IMG/VR virus record: IMGVR_UViG_3300032240_002669 | Span: 1-41,009 of that record | Strand: one strand, 5' to 3' | Source: a virus | Length of the DNA: 41,009 nucleotides | In this document: piece after piece, positions 22,832 to 31,685 of the stretch | Numbering within the stretch: the stretch's first letter is position 1 | Layout of the letters: the number at the start of each line of letters is the position of its first letter | Notes under the pieces: generated by a model | Seen by the model: the letters and a program-made list of their open reading frames with translations, nothing else | What the model was told of the DNA's origin: nothing | Databases searched by the model: none | Translations under genes and position numbers: made by a program

Positions 22832-25789
22832 ATGGCATCATTCAAAAAACTGAATACTCCAGACGTATTCGTTGTTCCGTATACAGCTAATAAAAACTGG
22901 GACCTTGATTTCGCTTGTGTCCCTCAGGATGGTGCTTACTTTACTATATTTAAGGGTAAAAATATAACTGGTAGTATTGATTTAGTTGATGGTCCTGTAA
23001 CTGAAACTCAATATGAGTCTTTAGTTTATAGACAAATCAACCATTTACATTATCAATCAACATCAGCTAGTTATTTATCTTCTCAATCTTTATTAGATTC
23101 ACTTTATTACGCTTCTGTTCCAACAGAATCTGTAAAAATATCAACAGGATCTTATTTTATACATAATGAAAATCCTTCATTTATAAATAATTTTCCTACA
23201 TCATCAAATGATATTATTAGAGTAATGTCATTTAACCAAAACATTTATGGTGAACAAATTAAACCTAATAATTTTGTTTTAACAACAGATACTTATCAAT
23301 TAGTTGATGATGGGTTAGGGAACATCTATGATATATCTTTTTCAGGATACTATGTACAACCAGGTTACTACGCACCTCCAGGATATATTGTTGAATTAGA
23401 TAATAAAGTTCATGTTGGAAATATATTTTATTCTCAAGGTTTAGTTGTAATAACTAACCAAAATTATAAATGTTTTCTTCCAACACCTCCAAACGCTATA
23501 AATGATTATTTTAGAGTACTAAATGTACAACGTACTAAAAAATTAGATATTTTAGCTAATGATTATATTGATAGTTGCGGTTCTACAGCTATAGTTACTA
23601 GTTCAGTAGTAACATTCCCATATGCTGGGTATAATTTTCCTGATACTACTTTTACTACAGGTTCTCTTTTTATAGATGAATGTAAAACTTTAGGTGTAAC
23701 CCCAGGAAAATATAAATTACATTATACTGTTAGAGATAATACATGTTTATTAAGTAATACTGCTAGTATTAATTTAGAACTTTATAAGTTACCTTTAGAA
23801 ATATCTAAAAACTTTCAACCAATTGTTTGTATTGGGGGTATTTCACCTGTAACTTTTTCAATAAATTATGGGGTTCCACCTTATCAATATTCAATTGGGG
23901 GTGTAACATACAATAATTTACCTAACTGCGCTTGGTATCAACCAACAGCTTCCACAACTGCTCCTATTGGTAATAACACATTATATGTTAAAGATAGTGA
24001 AGGAACAGTAGTTTCCTCATCATTTACCGTATTAGCAGATATATTTACTGTTACAAATAATAAAACAAATATATCTTGTTATGGTAGTGGGGATGGAAAG
24101 ATTGCAGTAACAGGTTCATCTGTTTATGGAGCTCCTTATTCTGCCTCTATTGATGGTGGAAGCCATTGGAATGGATTTACAGCTAATACTTCATTCTCAA
24201 ATCTAACACCAGCTACTTATACTATAACTGTAAAAGATGGGTTGTGTAGTACTACATCTCTAGTTACAATAACTCAACCAGACCCTTTCACTGTTACTAT
24301 GGATCCAACTAAAGCTGATTGCCCTGAACCAGGACAAGAGGTTGGTGCTATTAGTATGACAGTAACTGGAGGAACGGCTCCATATACTTATTCTTGGGTT
24401 ACAGGTTCTACTCAAGTAAGAACAACAGAAGATCCAACAGGGTTACCTGCAGGAACTTATACAGTTACTGTAACTGATTCTCATGGTTGTACTATTACAA
24501 CAAATGCTACTATTAGTAGTGTTGATATGATTGCTATTACTTTAACTCCAACAAATGAAACTTGTGGGAATGGTGCAGGCTCAATTTCAGCAACTGTAAC
24601 TGGAGGTAGTGGTGATGGGTTTACATATTCTTGGAATACAAATCCAGTTAAAACAACAAAAGATATTAGTGGATTAGTATCAGGAAATTATGTATTAACA
24701 GTAACTGACAAAACAACTCTTTGTACTCATACAGCAAACGTAGATATTACATCAACCCCAGGTGTAACAGCAGTAAGTGCAGATGTTACTTATAATGAAT
24801 GTGATAGTAGTTTAGTAGTTACAGCTACTGGAGGAACTTCACCTTACACATTTGTTGCTGTAAATGGTGGAACTACCAAATCAGTAGGCCCTACTACCAA
24901 TCCAGGTACTATTGTTTTAAATAGTGGATTAGCAGGTGGAACTTGGAATATAACAGTATCAGATGCTAATGGATGTACTGCAACAACAACCAAGACAGTA
25001 AGAGCTAGAGAATATAGATACTCAGACCCAGTTTGTCAAAATTTAAATGCTACTTTAATAGTAGATGAATCAAAAGGAGCAGGTACTAACTTATTTGTAA
25101 TAACAAATACAGGAAATGCGGCAACAATGGTATCTACAGGATACCAATATATTCAATTACATAATGGAACAGCTTATACTGCTCAATCTCCATTATATCC
25201 ACCTTCTGATGGTGGGTGGGTTGGAACTTACCCTTCAGCTTCAAACTCAATGTCTATTTGGATGAATGGAACTTCATTATATAGTTCTTCAAGTATAGAA
25301 ACAGGAAGTGGTGATTGGTTAACATATCCATTTACAGCAACTAATAATGATTACTTAATTAAAGTAGATGCAATATTAAACTCAGCACCTCCTCCTCCTC
25401 CACCACCACCATCAACTACAAAAACATTTAGTAATTGGGCATGGAATAGTGGTACTTCAACTTGGTATGGTAATGGTAATAGTGGAACCGTTTATGGGTA
25501 TACTGCTGGAAATAGTGGTACAACTATTATAACAGGAACATTGGTAATATCAGGTGGATCTCAAAACATATCAGTATGTGCATCACCAGCAGGCACTTCA
25601 GCATTAGTTTCAGTAACTTGCGACTTAATTGAAGTTGGTGGTCCGGGAAATTATGCATTCTCTGCTAGTAAGAATACTGCAGGTAGTCCTTCTTGTGATA
25701 ATCAAGTAGTAGGACCAGGTACATATACAGTAACATTAAGAGGAACATTTGGATCTAGTTCATCAGGCCAATCAGTATACATTAACTAA
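22832..25789 (+). CDS. Tail fibre/adhesin with SprB-type repeats
   Basis: A 985-aa protein. Residues 1-225 look like a T4-like tail attachment region (NIYGEQIKPNNFVLTT, VGNIFYSQGLVVITN). About 225-330 resemble a cadherin-like/Ig domain (NDYFRVLNVQRTKKLDILAND). About 400-725 hold four related repeats, best seen at 486-565 and 566-643: a Cys near the start, TVTGGTAPYTYSW, then GLPAGTYTVTVTDSHGC. This is the SprB repeat of the Flavobacterium gliding adhesin. A poly-Pro linker (about 854-861) leads to a C-terminal Gly/Ser/Thr-rich beta region that may contact the host. It probably projects from the tail and binds host cell surfaces; the repeats look acquired from the host phylum. Confidence 0.75.
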   Translation: MASFKKLNTPDVFVVPYTANKNWDLDFACVPQDGAYFTIFKGKNITGSIDLVDGPVTETQYESLVYRQINHLHYQSTSASYLSSQSLLDSLYYASVPTESVKISTGSYFIHNENPSFINNFPTSSNDIIRVMSFNQNIYGEQIKPNNFVLTTDTYQLVDDGLGNIYDISFSGYYVQPGYYAPPGYIVELDNKVHVGNIFYSQGLVVITNQNYKCFLPTPPNAINDYFRVLNVQRTKKLDILANDYIDSCGSTAIVTSSVVTFPYAGYNFPDTTFTTGSLFIDECKTLGVTPGKYKLHYTVRDNTCLLSNTASINLELYKLPLEISKNFQPIVCIGGISPVTFSINYGVPPYQYSIGGVTYNNLPNCAWYQPTASTTAPIGNNTLYVKDSEGTVVSSSFTVLADIFTVTNNKTNISCYGSGDGKIAVTGSSVYGAPYSASIDGGSHWNGFTANTSFSNLTPATYTITVKDGLCSTTSLVTITQPDPFTVTMDPTKADCPEPGQEVGAISMTVTGGTAPYTYSWVTGSTQVRTTEDPTGLPAGTYTVTVTDSHGCTITTNATISSVDMIAITLTPTNETCGNGAGSISATVTGGSGDGFTYSWNTNPVKTTKDISGLVSGNYVLTVTDKTTLCTHTANVDITSTPGVTAVSADVTYNECDSSLVVTATGGTSPYTFVAVNGGTTKSVGPTTNPGTIVLNSGLAGGTWNITVSDANGCTATTTKTVRAREYRYSDPVCQNLNATLIVDESKGAGTNLFVITNTGNAATMVSTGYQYIQLHNGTAYTAQSPLYPPSDGGWVGTYPSASNSMSIWMNGTSLYSSSSIETGSGDWLTYPFTATNNDYLIKVDAILNSAPPPPPPPPSTTKTFSNWAWNSGTSTWYGNGNSGTVYGYTAGNSGTTIITGTLVISGGSQNISVCASPAGTSALVSVTCDLIEVGGPGNYAFSASKNTAGSPSCDNQVVGPGTYTVTLRGTFGSSSSGQSVYIN

Positions 25790-25820
25790 AGGATATAGTA
25801 TAATAAAATATTTATAAATA

Positions 25821-26648
25821 ATGATAAGAAGATCCGGAAATAAAATTTATACTAAAGTCACTCAGTATTTTACTGATGATAGTAGTGCTGTGGGTTATTC
25901 TCATAACTTAACTACTCCAACAGAAAGTTTTTGCGGTACTAATTTTTATTATGAACAACGTTATACTAGTAGTTTAACTAATGGGAAGTGGAGAGATTGT
26001 TTATACGGCCCCTTTACTTTTTGCTCAGGCTCAACTTCAGCAAGTGCTTGTACATCAGGTAACTGTGATCAATTTTATTTAGATACATCTACAATAGTAA
26101 TAGATTATACAGGAATAGAAGGTGATCATGCATCAACTATCACTTTATATACAGGTTCAAGATTATATTTATCTTCTAGTTTAGAATTAGCTCCTGATGG
26201 GTATTATGTTTCAGGTGGAATTTATTATAAAGTAGGAAATGGAAATTGTTGTGGATGGAATGATGGAACTTTTATGTCTAGTGGTAGTTGTAGTTCAATA
26301 CCAACAGGTTCTACAGCAGTAACAGCATCTGTAACAGGTGTTGGTGGATTTATGCAACCTTGTGTTGGAGGAACAATTGACGATAATATGGGAGCATCAA
26401 TAGGTATTTCTAACCCAGTAGATGTTGATACTACATTTGTAGTAAATGTATCATATTATACAAATTATGCAGGATGTAATAATGCCTCGTCATACGCTTT
26501 CACATTAACAATCCCATCAGGAAGCTCAAGTGATAATTTTAATGCTTGTACTAATGGATATTATATTTCTACTGGGGCTACTATATGTAGTGCTTGTGTT
26601 TCAAGTTGTGATAATCCAAACATAACATTTGGTACAAGTGGATGTTAA
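25821..26648 (+). CDS. Cys-rich tail/fibre protein
   Basis: A 275-aa Ser/Thr/Gly-rich beta protein with about twenty Cys residues, often in pairs (NCCGW, CSACVSSC), and no signal peptide. Cys-rich beta proteins of this type may be stabilised by metals or by disulfides once outside the cell. Lying between the SprB-repeat adhesin and a small tail domain protein, it is probably a fibre tip or adhesin partner. No family is recognised. Codon use and base composition match its neighbours. Confidence 0.55.
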   Translation: MIRRSGNKIYTKVTQYFTDDSSAVGYSHNLTTPTESFCGTNFYYEQRYTSSLTNGKWRDCLYGPFTFCSGSTSASACTSGNCDQFYLDTSTIVIDYTGIEGDHASTITLYTGSRLYLSSSLELAPDGYYVSGGIYYKVGNGNCCGWNDGTFMSSGSCSSIPTGSTAVTASVTGVGGFMQPCVGGTIDDNMGASIGISNPVDVDTTFVVNVSYYTNYAGCNNASSYAFTLTIPSGSSSDNFNACTNGYYISTGATICSACVSSCDNPNITFGTSGC

Positions 26649-26659
26649 AATAATTAATT

Positions 26660-26968
26660 ATGGCAATTTATACAGGATCATTTAATATTAACTTTAGAAA
26701 TGAACATACAGTTTACGAAAACTTTGTAAAATGTACTGTTGAGGAGAGTGAATACAATTTATCTTATAATCCTACTTTGCTATCTGATAAAACTAACGTA
26801 TCATCATCTATAATGGATTTTGCAACTGGTTCTGATTTTAGACCTTATGTTACAACATTAGGTTTATATAATGAACAAAATGAACTTTTAATGGTTGCAA
26901 AATTCGGAAAACCAATTCCTATTTCATCAGATACTGATATGACGTTCTTGGTGAAGTACGACACATAA
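26660..26968 (+). CDS. Stand-alone copy of the shared tail domain
   Basis: A 102-aa protein related to the C-terminal domain of the 21855-22811 product: both have SEYN..xNP, then YVTT(L/V)GLYN(E/D)xNELL(M/A)VAK and KP near the end. Here the domain stands alone after a short N-terminal strand region (MAIYTGSFNINF). It probably attaches or caps one of the neighbouring adhesins, as the related domain does for its own chain. Function is inferred from relation only. Confidence 0.6.
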   Translation: MAIYTGSFNINFRNEHTVYENFVKCTVEESEYNLSYNPTLLSDKTNVSSSIMDFATGSDFRPYVTTLGLYNEQNELLMVAKFGKPIPISSDTDMTFLVKYDT

Positions 26969-26982
26969 AATAAAACTTAGTT

Positions 26983-27438
26983 ATGCATCAAGTTGTAGGA
27001 CCTGTTCTTCAGGTTGAGGATCTAATTAATGATCCTGATTTTAATCCCTCTGAATATTATGGGTATGTTTATTGTACTTTAGATACAACAACAGGTAAAC
27101 AATATATTGGTAAAAAAGCATTCTTTCATAAACAAAATAAAAAATTAGGAAAGAAAGAATTAGCAACACTACCTGTGGCTCGTGGTAAAAAACCAAGCAA
27201 AAAATTAGTTATATCGGAAAGCGACTGGAAGACTTATTATGGTTCTTCTCTTGAAGTAAAAAAATTACCAAAAGAAAATTTAAAGCGCTACGTGTATAAA
27301 CTATGCAAAACCAGCAAACAACTAACATATTGGGAAACAAAATATTTATTTCAACACAATGTATTGGAGGATGATCGTTACTTAAATGATAATATTTTAG
27401 GCAAATTCTTCCGCAAAGATTTGTTTGAGGCAGAATAA
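26983..27438 (+). CDS. GIY-YIG endonuclease-like protein
   Basis: A 151-aa protein. YYGYVYCTLDTTTGKQYIGKK at about 25-45 holds the GIY (GYVY) and YIG (YIG) strands. DWKTYYGSS is next, followed by the catalytic-type Glu in YWETKYLF and a conserved RYLNDNILGKF end, a layout I know from T4-like phage Seg-type/putative endonucleases. It probably cuts DNA, either as a free-standing homing nuclease or in phage DNA metabolism. It is the first of a replication trio and lies 20 nt before the primase gene. Confidence 0.75.
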   Translation: MHQVVGPVLQVEDLINDPDFNPSEYYGYVYCTLDTTTGKQYIGKKAFFHKQNKKLGKKELATLPVARGKKPSKKLVISESDWKTYYGSSLEVKKLPKENLKRYVYKLCKTSKQLTYWETKYLFQHNVLEDDRYLNDNILGKFFRKDLFEAE

Positions 27439-27458
27439 GATCGTATATTAATGGTTAT

Positions 27459-28427
27459 ATGGTTGAAAATGCAGCATTATTAGTTCTAGTCGAATCAGTA
27501 CTAGGCAAAGGACAAGTCACAAGTAAGGGTAATTATGCCTTTAAATGCCCATTCTGTTCTCATCACAAAAATAAATTAGAAGTTAGTTTACGTACTACTG
27601 CTAAAAAGGAAAATTTTTGGCATTGTTGGGTTTGTGATTCAAAAGGCAAAACCATTCGTGCATTGTTCAAACAAGCCAAAGCAACACCAGATAAATTTAA
27701 AGACTTAAGTTTATTAATTCAACCCACTACTTTTAACACAAACGATGTCTCTAGTGAAGCAATCGCTTTACCCGCAGAATTTATATCAGTAAGCAACCCA
27801 TTACCCCATATTATGACTGATAAAGGTCTTGATAGGGTAGCACAAATCGAAGCAAAACATGCATTTAGGTTTTTAGCTAAGAGAGGTATTACTGTTGATG
27901 ATATGATTAAATATAACATTGGTTTCTGTAAAGAAGGACCATATGCTGGTCGAGTTATTATTCCATCATATGATGCAAATGGTACATTAAATTACTTTGT
28001 AGCCCGTGCTTATAAAGATTCAGATCGCAAATATAAAAACCCACCTGTAGCATCTAAGGAAGTTATAGGTTTAGAATTATATATAAATTGGAATGCACCA
28101 ATCATACTATGTGAAGGTATGTTTGATGCTATTACAATTAAACGTAATTGCATTCCATTGCTTGGAAAAGTATTACATGACAAGCTAATGGAAAAAATAG
28201 TAAAATCAAATGTTGATAGAATTTACATCGCATTAGACAATGATGCCAAGAAAGACGCCTTAAAACACGCTGAGAAATTGATGTCGTATGGTAAGGAAGT
28301 GTATATGGTTGAATTGGATGGTAAAGATGCAAATGAAATTGGATTTGATTCATTTTTAACTACTCTTGAGCAAACACAACCTCTGACTCTTCAGAGCTTG
28401 CTTGAGAAAAAACTACAATTAATATGA
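27459..28427 (+). CDS. DNA primase, gp61/DnaG-like
   Basis: A 322-aa protein. The N-terminal zinc ribbon has CPFC at 30-33 and CWVC at 56-59. A central linker leads to a primase core with YNIGFCKEGPYAGRVIIP and then the Toprim motifs ILCEGMFDA (catalytic Glu), ALDNDAKKDA (DxD) and DGKDANEIG. This is the layout of T4 gp61 and DnaG primases, which make RNA primers for lagging-strand synthesis with the gp41-type helicase. Size is near T4 gp61 (342 aa). Its stop overlaps the start of the nuclease gene (ATGA). Confidence 0.85.
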   Translation: MVENAALLVLVESVLGKGQVTSKGNYAFKCPFCSHHKNKLEVSLRTTAKKENFWHCWVCDSKGKTIRALFKQAKATPDKFKDLSLLIQPTTFNTNDVSSEAIALPAEFISVSNPLPHIMTDKGLDRVAQIEAKHAFRFLAKRGITVDDMIKYNIGFCKEGPYAGRVIIPSYDANGTLNYFVARAYKDSDRKYKNPPVASKEVIGLELYINWNAPIILCEGMFDAITIKRNCIPLLGKVLHDKLMEKIVKSNVDRIYIALDNDAKKDALKHAEKLMSYGKEVYMVELDGKDANEIGFDSFLTTLEQTQPLTLQSLLEKKLQLI

Positions 28428-29206
28428 TTGACAAAAATGCAAACATTATAAAAGATCCTAAGATCAAACGTATTGTTGAGTATAGTGCCGACAATAAGCA
28501 AGTTAATGTCTTAGATCAACGTTTCTACAGAAGAGATGGCAAACATTATCCTTCTGTATCTAGCATTTTGAATTATTTTCCTAAGAACCAATTCTTTCAC
28601 AGTTGGTTAAAAGATGTAGGACACAACTCAGAAATTATTGCTAATAAAGCAGCTGGTGAGGGAACACAAGTACACAATGCTGTTGAAGCATTTTTAAACG
28701 GAGAAGAACTTACTTGGATTGATGAGTATGGTAATGCTAAATACAATTTAGATGTTTGGAAGATGATTCTTAAGTTTGCAGACTTTTGGAATACACACAA
28801 ACCAGAATTAATCGCAACCGAGTACCATTTGTTTTCAGATGAACATGAATTTGCAGGTACTGCGGATTTAATTGTTAAATTATTTGATAACATATGGTTG
28901 CTAGATCTTAAAACATCTAACAGTTTACATACGTCATATGATTTACAATTAGCCGCTTATGCTACAGCTTGGAACGAAACTCACAATGAGAAAATAACTC
29001 ACACAGGTATATTATGGGTTAAGGCAAATACACGAGGTGAGGGTAAAGGAGATAAAATCCAAGGTAAAGGTTGGGAGTTAAAAGTTGTTAATGATATTGA
29101 AACTAATTTTAAAATGTTTAAAAATATCCAAGAAATATATAAACTAGAGAACCCAAATGCTAAACCTATGACGGAATTATTACCAACATCAATTAAAAAG
29201 GTTTAA
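28424..29206 (+). CDS. PD-(D/E)XK exonuclease, RecB/Cas4-type
   Basis: A 260-aa protein. Active-site motifs of the PD-(D/E)XK family are in order: GEGTQVHNAVE (His84), TEYHLFS (Glu133), GTADLI (Asp148), LLDLKTS (Asp161, Lys163) and YDLQLAAYA (Gln175). Such enzymes degrade DNA ends; phage members act in recombination, replication or host DNA degradation. There is no Cys cluster, so it is not a typical iron-sulfur Cas4. It is translationally coupled to the primase, which favours a role in replication or recombination. Confidence 0.8.
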   Translation: MIDKNANIIKDPKIKRIVEYSADNKQVNVLDQRFYRRDGKHYPSVSSILNYFPKNQFFHSWLKDVGHNSEIIANKAAGEGTQVHNAVEAFLNGEELTWIDEYGNAKYNLDVWKMILKFADFWNTHKPELIATEYHLFSDEHEFAGTADLIVKLFDNIWLLDLKTSNSLHTSYDLQLAAYATAWNETHNEKITHTGILWVKANTRGEGKGDKIQGKGWELKVVNDIETNFKMFKNIQEIYKLENPNAKPMTELLPTSIKKV

Positions 29207-29220
29207 GGATATTTATTTGT

Positions 29221-29925
29221 GTGAAGAATAACCAATTTACTATTGTAATTCCTTGTAAAAATGAAAGTATTAATATATACGATTGTTTAGGATTTATATG
29301 TAGACAAAAAGATATTACTGGAACTAGAATAATAATTGCAGATAATTCTGATGATCAAGAATCATTAGAATGGTTATATAAAGCAAAAATAGATTATAAG
29401 TATTCTCTTAATATAGAAATTATTAAAGGGGGGTATCCATCTAAAGCGCGTCTTGAAGGCTCGAAATTAGTTGATACCCCTTATATATTGTTTCTAGATG
29501 CTGATATAATGTTACTTGATAAGAATGTTTTAGATATTATATCTGATTTTAAAGGAGATTTATTAACTGTTCCTTTCCAAACTGAAAAAGGATGGAATTG
29601 GGTATTTAGATTATTTGATTTATTTCAAATATTAAGTATAAAATTAGGTACACCATTCGCCGTAGGTGGATTTCAATATTGGAATACTCAAAAATATTGG
29701 GAATTAGGTGGATATAAAGAAGATGAATTATTTGCTGAGGATTATTCTTTATCATCTAAAGTAAAACCAAATAAATTTTGGATTCATAAATCAGGAGGAG
29801 TATTTACATCTGCTAGACGATTTAAAAAGAAAGGAATTACTTATATGTTTTGGATTATGATTAAAAGTTATTTTAACCGAAATAATCCAGAATTTTTTAA
29901 ACATCATCACAATTATTGGAAATGA
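29221..29925 (+). CDS. Family 2 glycosyltransferase
   Basis: A 234-aa GT-A enzyme. FTIVIPCKNES is the nucleotide-binding start, IIIADNSDD the second strand, and LFLDADIMLLD holds the DxD motif (Asp93, Asp95) that binds the metal and sugar nucleotide. GGFQYWNT and EDYSLSSK complete the fold. A C-terminal amphipathic/hydrophobic helix (ITYMFWIMIKSYF) probably attaches it to the membrane. It starts at a GTG, the only plausible start here. It overlaps the metallophosphoesterase gene by 4 nt, so the two probably act together on an envelope glycolipid or on phage DNA or protein glycosylation. Confidence 0.75.
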   Translation: MKNNQFTIVIPCKNESINIYDCLGFICRQKDITGTRIIIADNSDDQESLEWLYKAKIDYKYSLNIEIIKGGYPSKARLEGSKLVDTPYILFLDADIMLLDKNVLDIISDFKGDLLTVPFQTEKGWNWVFRLFDLFQILSIKLGTPFAVGGFQYWNTQKYWELGGYKEDELFAEDYSLSSKVKPNKFWIHKSGGVFTSARRFKKKGITYMFWIMIKSYFNRNNPEFFKHHHNYWK

Positions 29926-30662
29926 AATACCAAGCAATTATAGTTTCAGATTTACATTTAGGGACCAAAGATTCAAAAGCTGAAGAATTTATTGAATTTT
30001 TAGAAAAACATCCTACAAATCTTTTAATTTTAAATGGAGACATTATTGATGGTTGGGCTATTAATAGAGGAGCTAAATGGAAAAAACAACATACAAAAGT
30101 TATTTCCAAATTATTAAAATTATCTAATAAAACCCAGATAATCTGGATTAGAGGAAACCATGACGAATTTATACAAGAATTTATTGGAATGCACTTCGGC
30201 GGCATTGAAATTAGAGAAGATTACGTTTTCAATACAAAAGTTTGGGTTGAAAATGATGTCTATAGGAATGAAAGCTATTATATTTTCCACGGAGATGTTG
30301 TGGATGTTTTTATAACCAAATATAAATGGTTAGCTAAAATAGGAGCTGTGGGATATGACTTTGCATTATGGTTAAATAGAGTTTACAACAATTATCGTAA
30401 ATGGAGAAAATTACCATATCAGTCAATATCTCAAAAAATTAAAGGTGGTGTTAAAGCAGCTACTAATTATATCAACGATTTTGAAACTACAGCACTATCC
30501 ATGGCTCATAAAAAAGGATGCAATGGAGTTATGTGTGGTCATATCCATCAACCAGAAGACAGGTTAATTAATGGTAAACGTTATATTAATAGTGGTGATT
30601 GGGTAGAAAATATGAGTGCTATATTGGTTGATAACAATGGCGTTATAACTTTACATAAGTAA
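29922..30662 (+). CDS. LpxH-like metallophosphoesterase
   Basis: A 246-aa calcineurin-type phosphoesterase. Metal-binding motifs are in order: SDLHLG (Asp10, His12), NGDIID (Asp40), RGNHDE (Asn79, His80), FHGD (His123) and GHIH (His207, His209). The insert and length resemble UDP-2,3-diacylglucosamine hydrolases (LpxH) and their relatives. I chose the ATG at 29922, which overlaps the glycosyltransferase stop (ATGA), over a TTG at 29916. Co-translation with a glycosyltransferase suggests phage-directed change of lipid A or another surface glycolipid; the substrate is not proven. Confidence 0.75.
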   Translation: MKYQAIIVSDLHLGTKDSKAEEFIEFLEKHPTNLLILNGDIIDGWAINRGAKWKKQHTKVISKLLKLSNKTQIIWIRGNHDEFIQEFIGMHFGGIEIREDYVFNTKVWVENDVYRNESYYIFHGDVVDVFITKYKWLAKIGAVGYDFALWLNRVYNNYRKWRKLPYQSISQKIKGGVKAATNYINDFETTALSMAHKKGCNGVMCGHIHQPEDRLINGKRYINSGDWVENMSAILVDNNGVITLHK

Positions 30663-30679
30663 GTAATAAATTAATATTT

Positions 30680-30710
30680 ATAGGTGGCTTGGCTCGTCCA
30701 GGTCACCTAT
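30680..30710 (+). terminator. Hairpin abutting a late-type promoter
   Basis: ATAGGTGGCTTGG (30680-30692), loop CTCGT, CCAGGTCACCTAT (30698-30710): thirteen pairs with two G-T. No T run follows; TATATTTAC begins 2 bases later. Confidence 0.65.
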
Positions 30711-30711
30711 T

Positions 30712-30720
30712 TATATTTAC
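30712..30720 (+). promoter_or_regulatory. Candidate promoter box after hairpin
   Basis: TATATTTAC at 30712-30720, directly after the hairpin at 30680-30710, with the ATG at 30726. The short distance would make the mRNA leaderless or nearly so. Confidence 0.4.
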
Positions 30721-30725
30721 GACAC

Positions 30726-31685
30726 ATGATCAAACTGATTGACATAGCTAAATTAATTGTTGAAGGTGGTAATGTATTTGATGCTACATCACCAATCGAC
30801 AAGGCTAATATTGAACCTACATTAGAAAAATTCATAGACGAATTGTCACGTATTTTTCCTAAAAAGAAAGATACATTTAAAGCATTTGAAAGATTAGGGT
30901 CAGTTGGCAAGAAAAATGTATCAGGAGATATTGATTTATCATATAATGAACATCATTTATATAATAAAAATTTACCTGATTTTAAAGGTTGGGGAGTGGA
31001 TGAAGGTAAATATAATGAATTATTTCAATTATTTACTAAGCGCTCTAGAGTTTCAACACCAGCTCAAATATCATTACGAGCTATGGTTGAATTAATATCA
31101 ACTAAATTAGATGAAAACTCTAGTGAAATAGAAGTTGATACTAAATCATCAGGTAAAGGTACAATATTTTGTAGTGCACCTCAATACAATCCTCAAGGTC
31201 AAAAATTAAATAAAAATGTTCAAATTGACATTAATATTGGAGACCCAGATTGGTTAAGATTTAGTTATCACTCAGCTATGTATCAAGATAATGTTAAAGG
31301 TTTACATCGTACTCAATTAATATTATGTTTATTTTCTCTTAAAGGTAGGATATTCAATCACGCTATAGGTGTTATTAATAAAGAAACAAGAGAAAATGAA
31401 GCTAAAAATCCAACTGAAGCTGCAGCATTGTTGAATAGATTATTTGGATTTGAAATTACTCCTGAAATATTAGACGATTACCATAAGTTAATTGGTTTTT
31501 TAAAGAGTAATTTGAGTGAGGAAGATTATAATAAATTAATTGATAAATTTTTAAGAATACTAGACTTAACTAGAGCTGATATTCCTGATGGATTACAACA
31601 ATATTGGATTGATAACCAAGATAGATTGCAACTAACAGGCAAATATCTCCCAGATAATTCAAGATTATTACAATATAAGAAATGA
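30726..31685 (+). CDS. Polymerase-beta-type nucleotidyltransferase with capsid-targeting-like start
   Basis: A 319-aa protein. Residues 1-13 (MIKLIDIAKLIVE) form an amphipathic helix ending in IVE before Gly, like a T4 capsid-targeting peptide. The enzyme core has RLGSVGKKNVSGDIDLSY with Gly58-Ser59 and Asp68/Asp70, and the third acidic residue in VQIDINIG (Asp168). This is the active-site pattern of the nucleotidyltransferase superfamily (transfer of NMP to RNA, protein or small molecules). The C-terminal half is helical, as in many members. I chose the ATG at 30726; an upstream in-frame start would run through the hairpin. It overlaps the kinase gene by 4 nt. Confidence 0.65.
   Translation: MIKLIDIAKLIVEGGNVFDATSPIDKANIEPTLEKFIDELSRIFPKKKDTFKAFERLGSVGKKNVSGDIDLSYNEHHLYNKNLPDFKGWGVDEGKYNELFQLFTKRSRVSTPAQISLRAMVELISTKLDENSSEIEVDTKSSGKGTIFCSAPQYNPQGQKLNKNVQIDINIGDPDWLRFSYHSAMYQDNVKGLHRTQLILCLFSLKGRIFNHAIGVINKETRENEAKNPTEAAALLNRLFGFEITPEILDDYHKLIGFLKSNLSEEDYNKLIDKFLRILDLTRADIPDGLQQYWIDNQDRLQLTGKYLPDNSRLLQYKK

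Noticed and set aside
28424-29206. Cas4 protein of a CRISPR system
   Set aside because: The nuclease motifs fit, but the Cys cluster is missing and there is no repeat array or other cas gene; coupling to the primase favours a phage replication nuclease.
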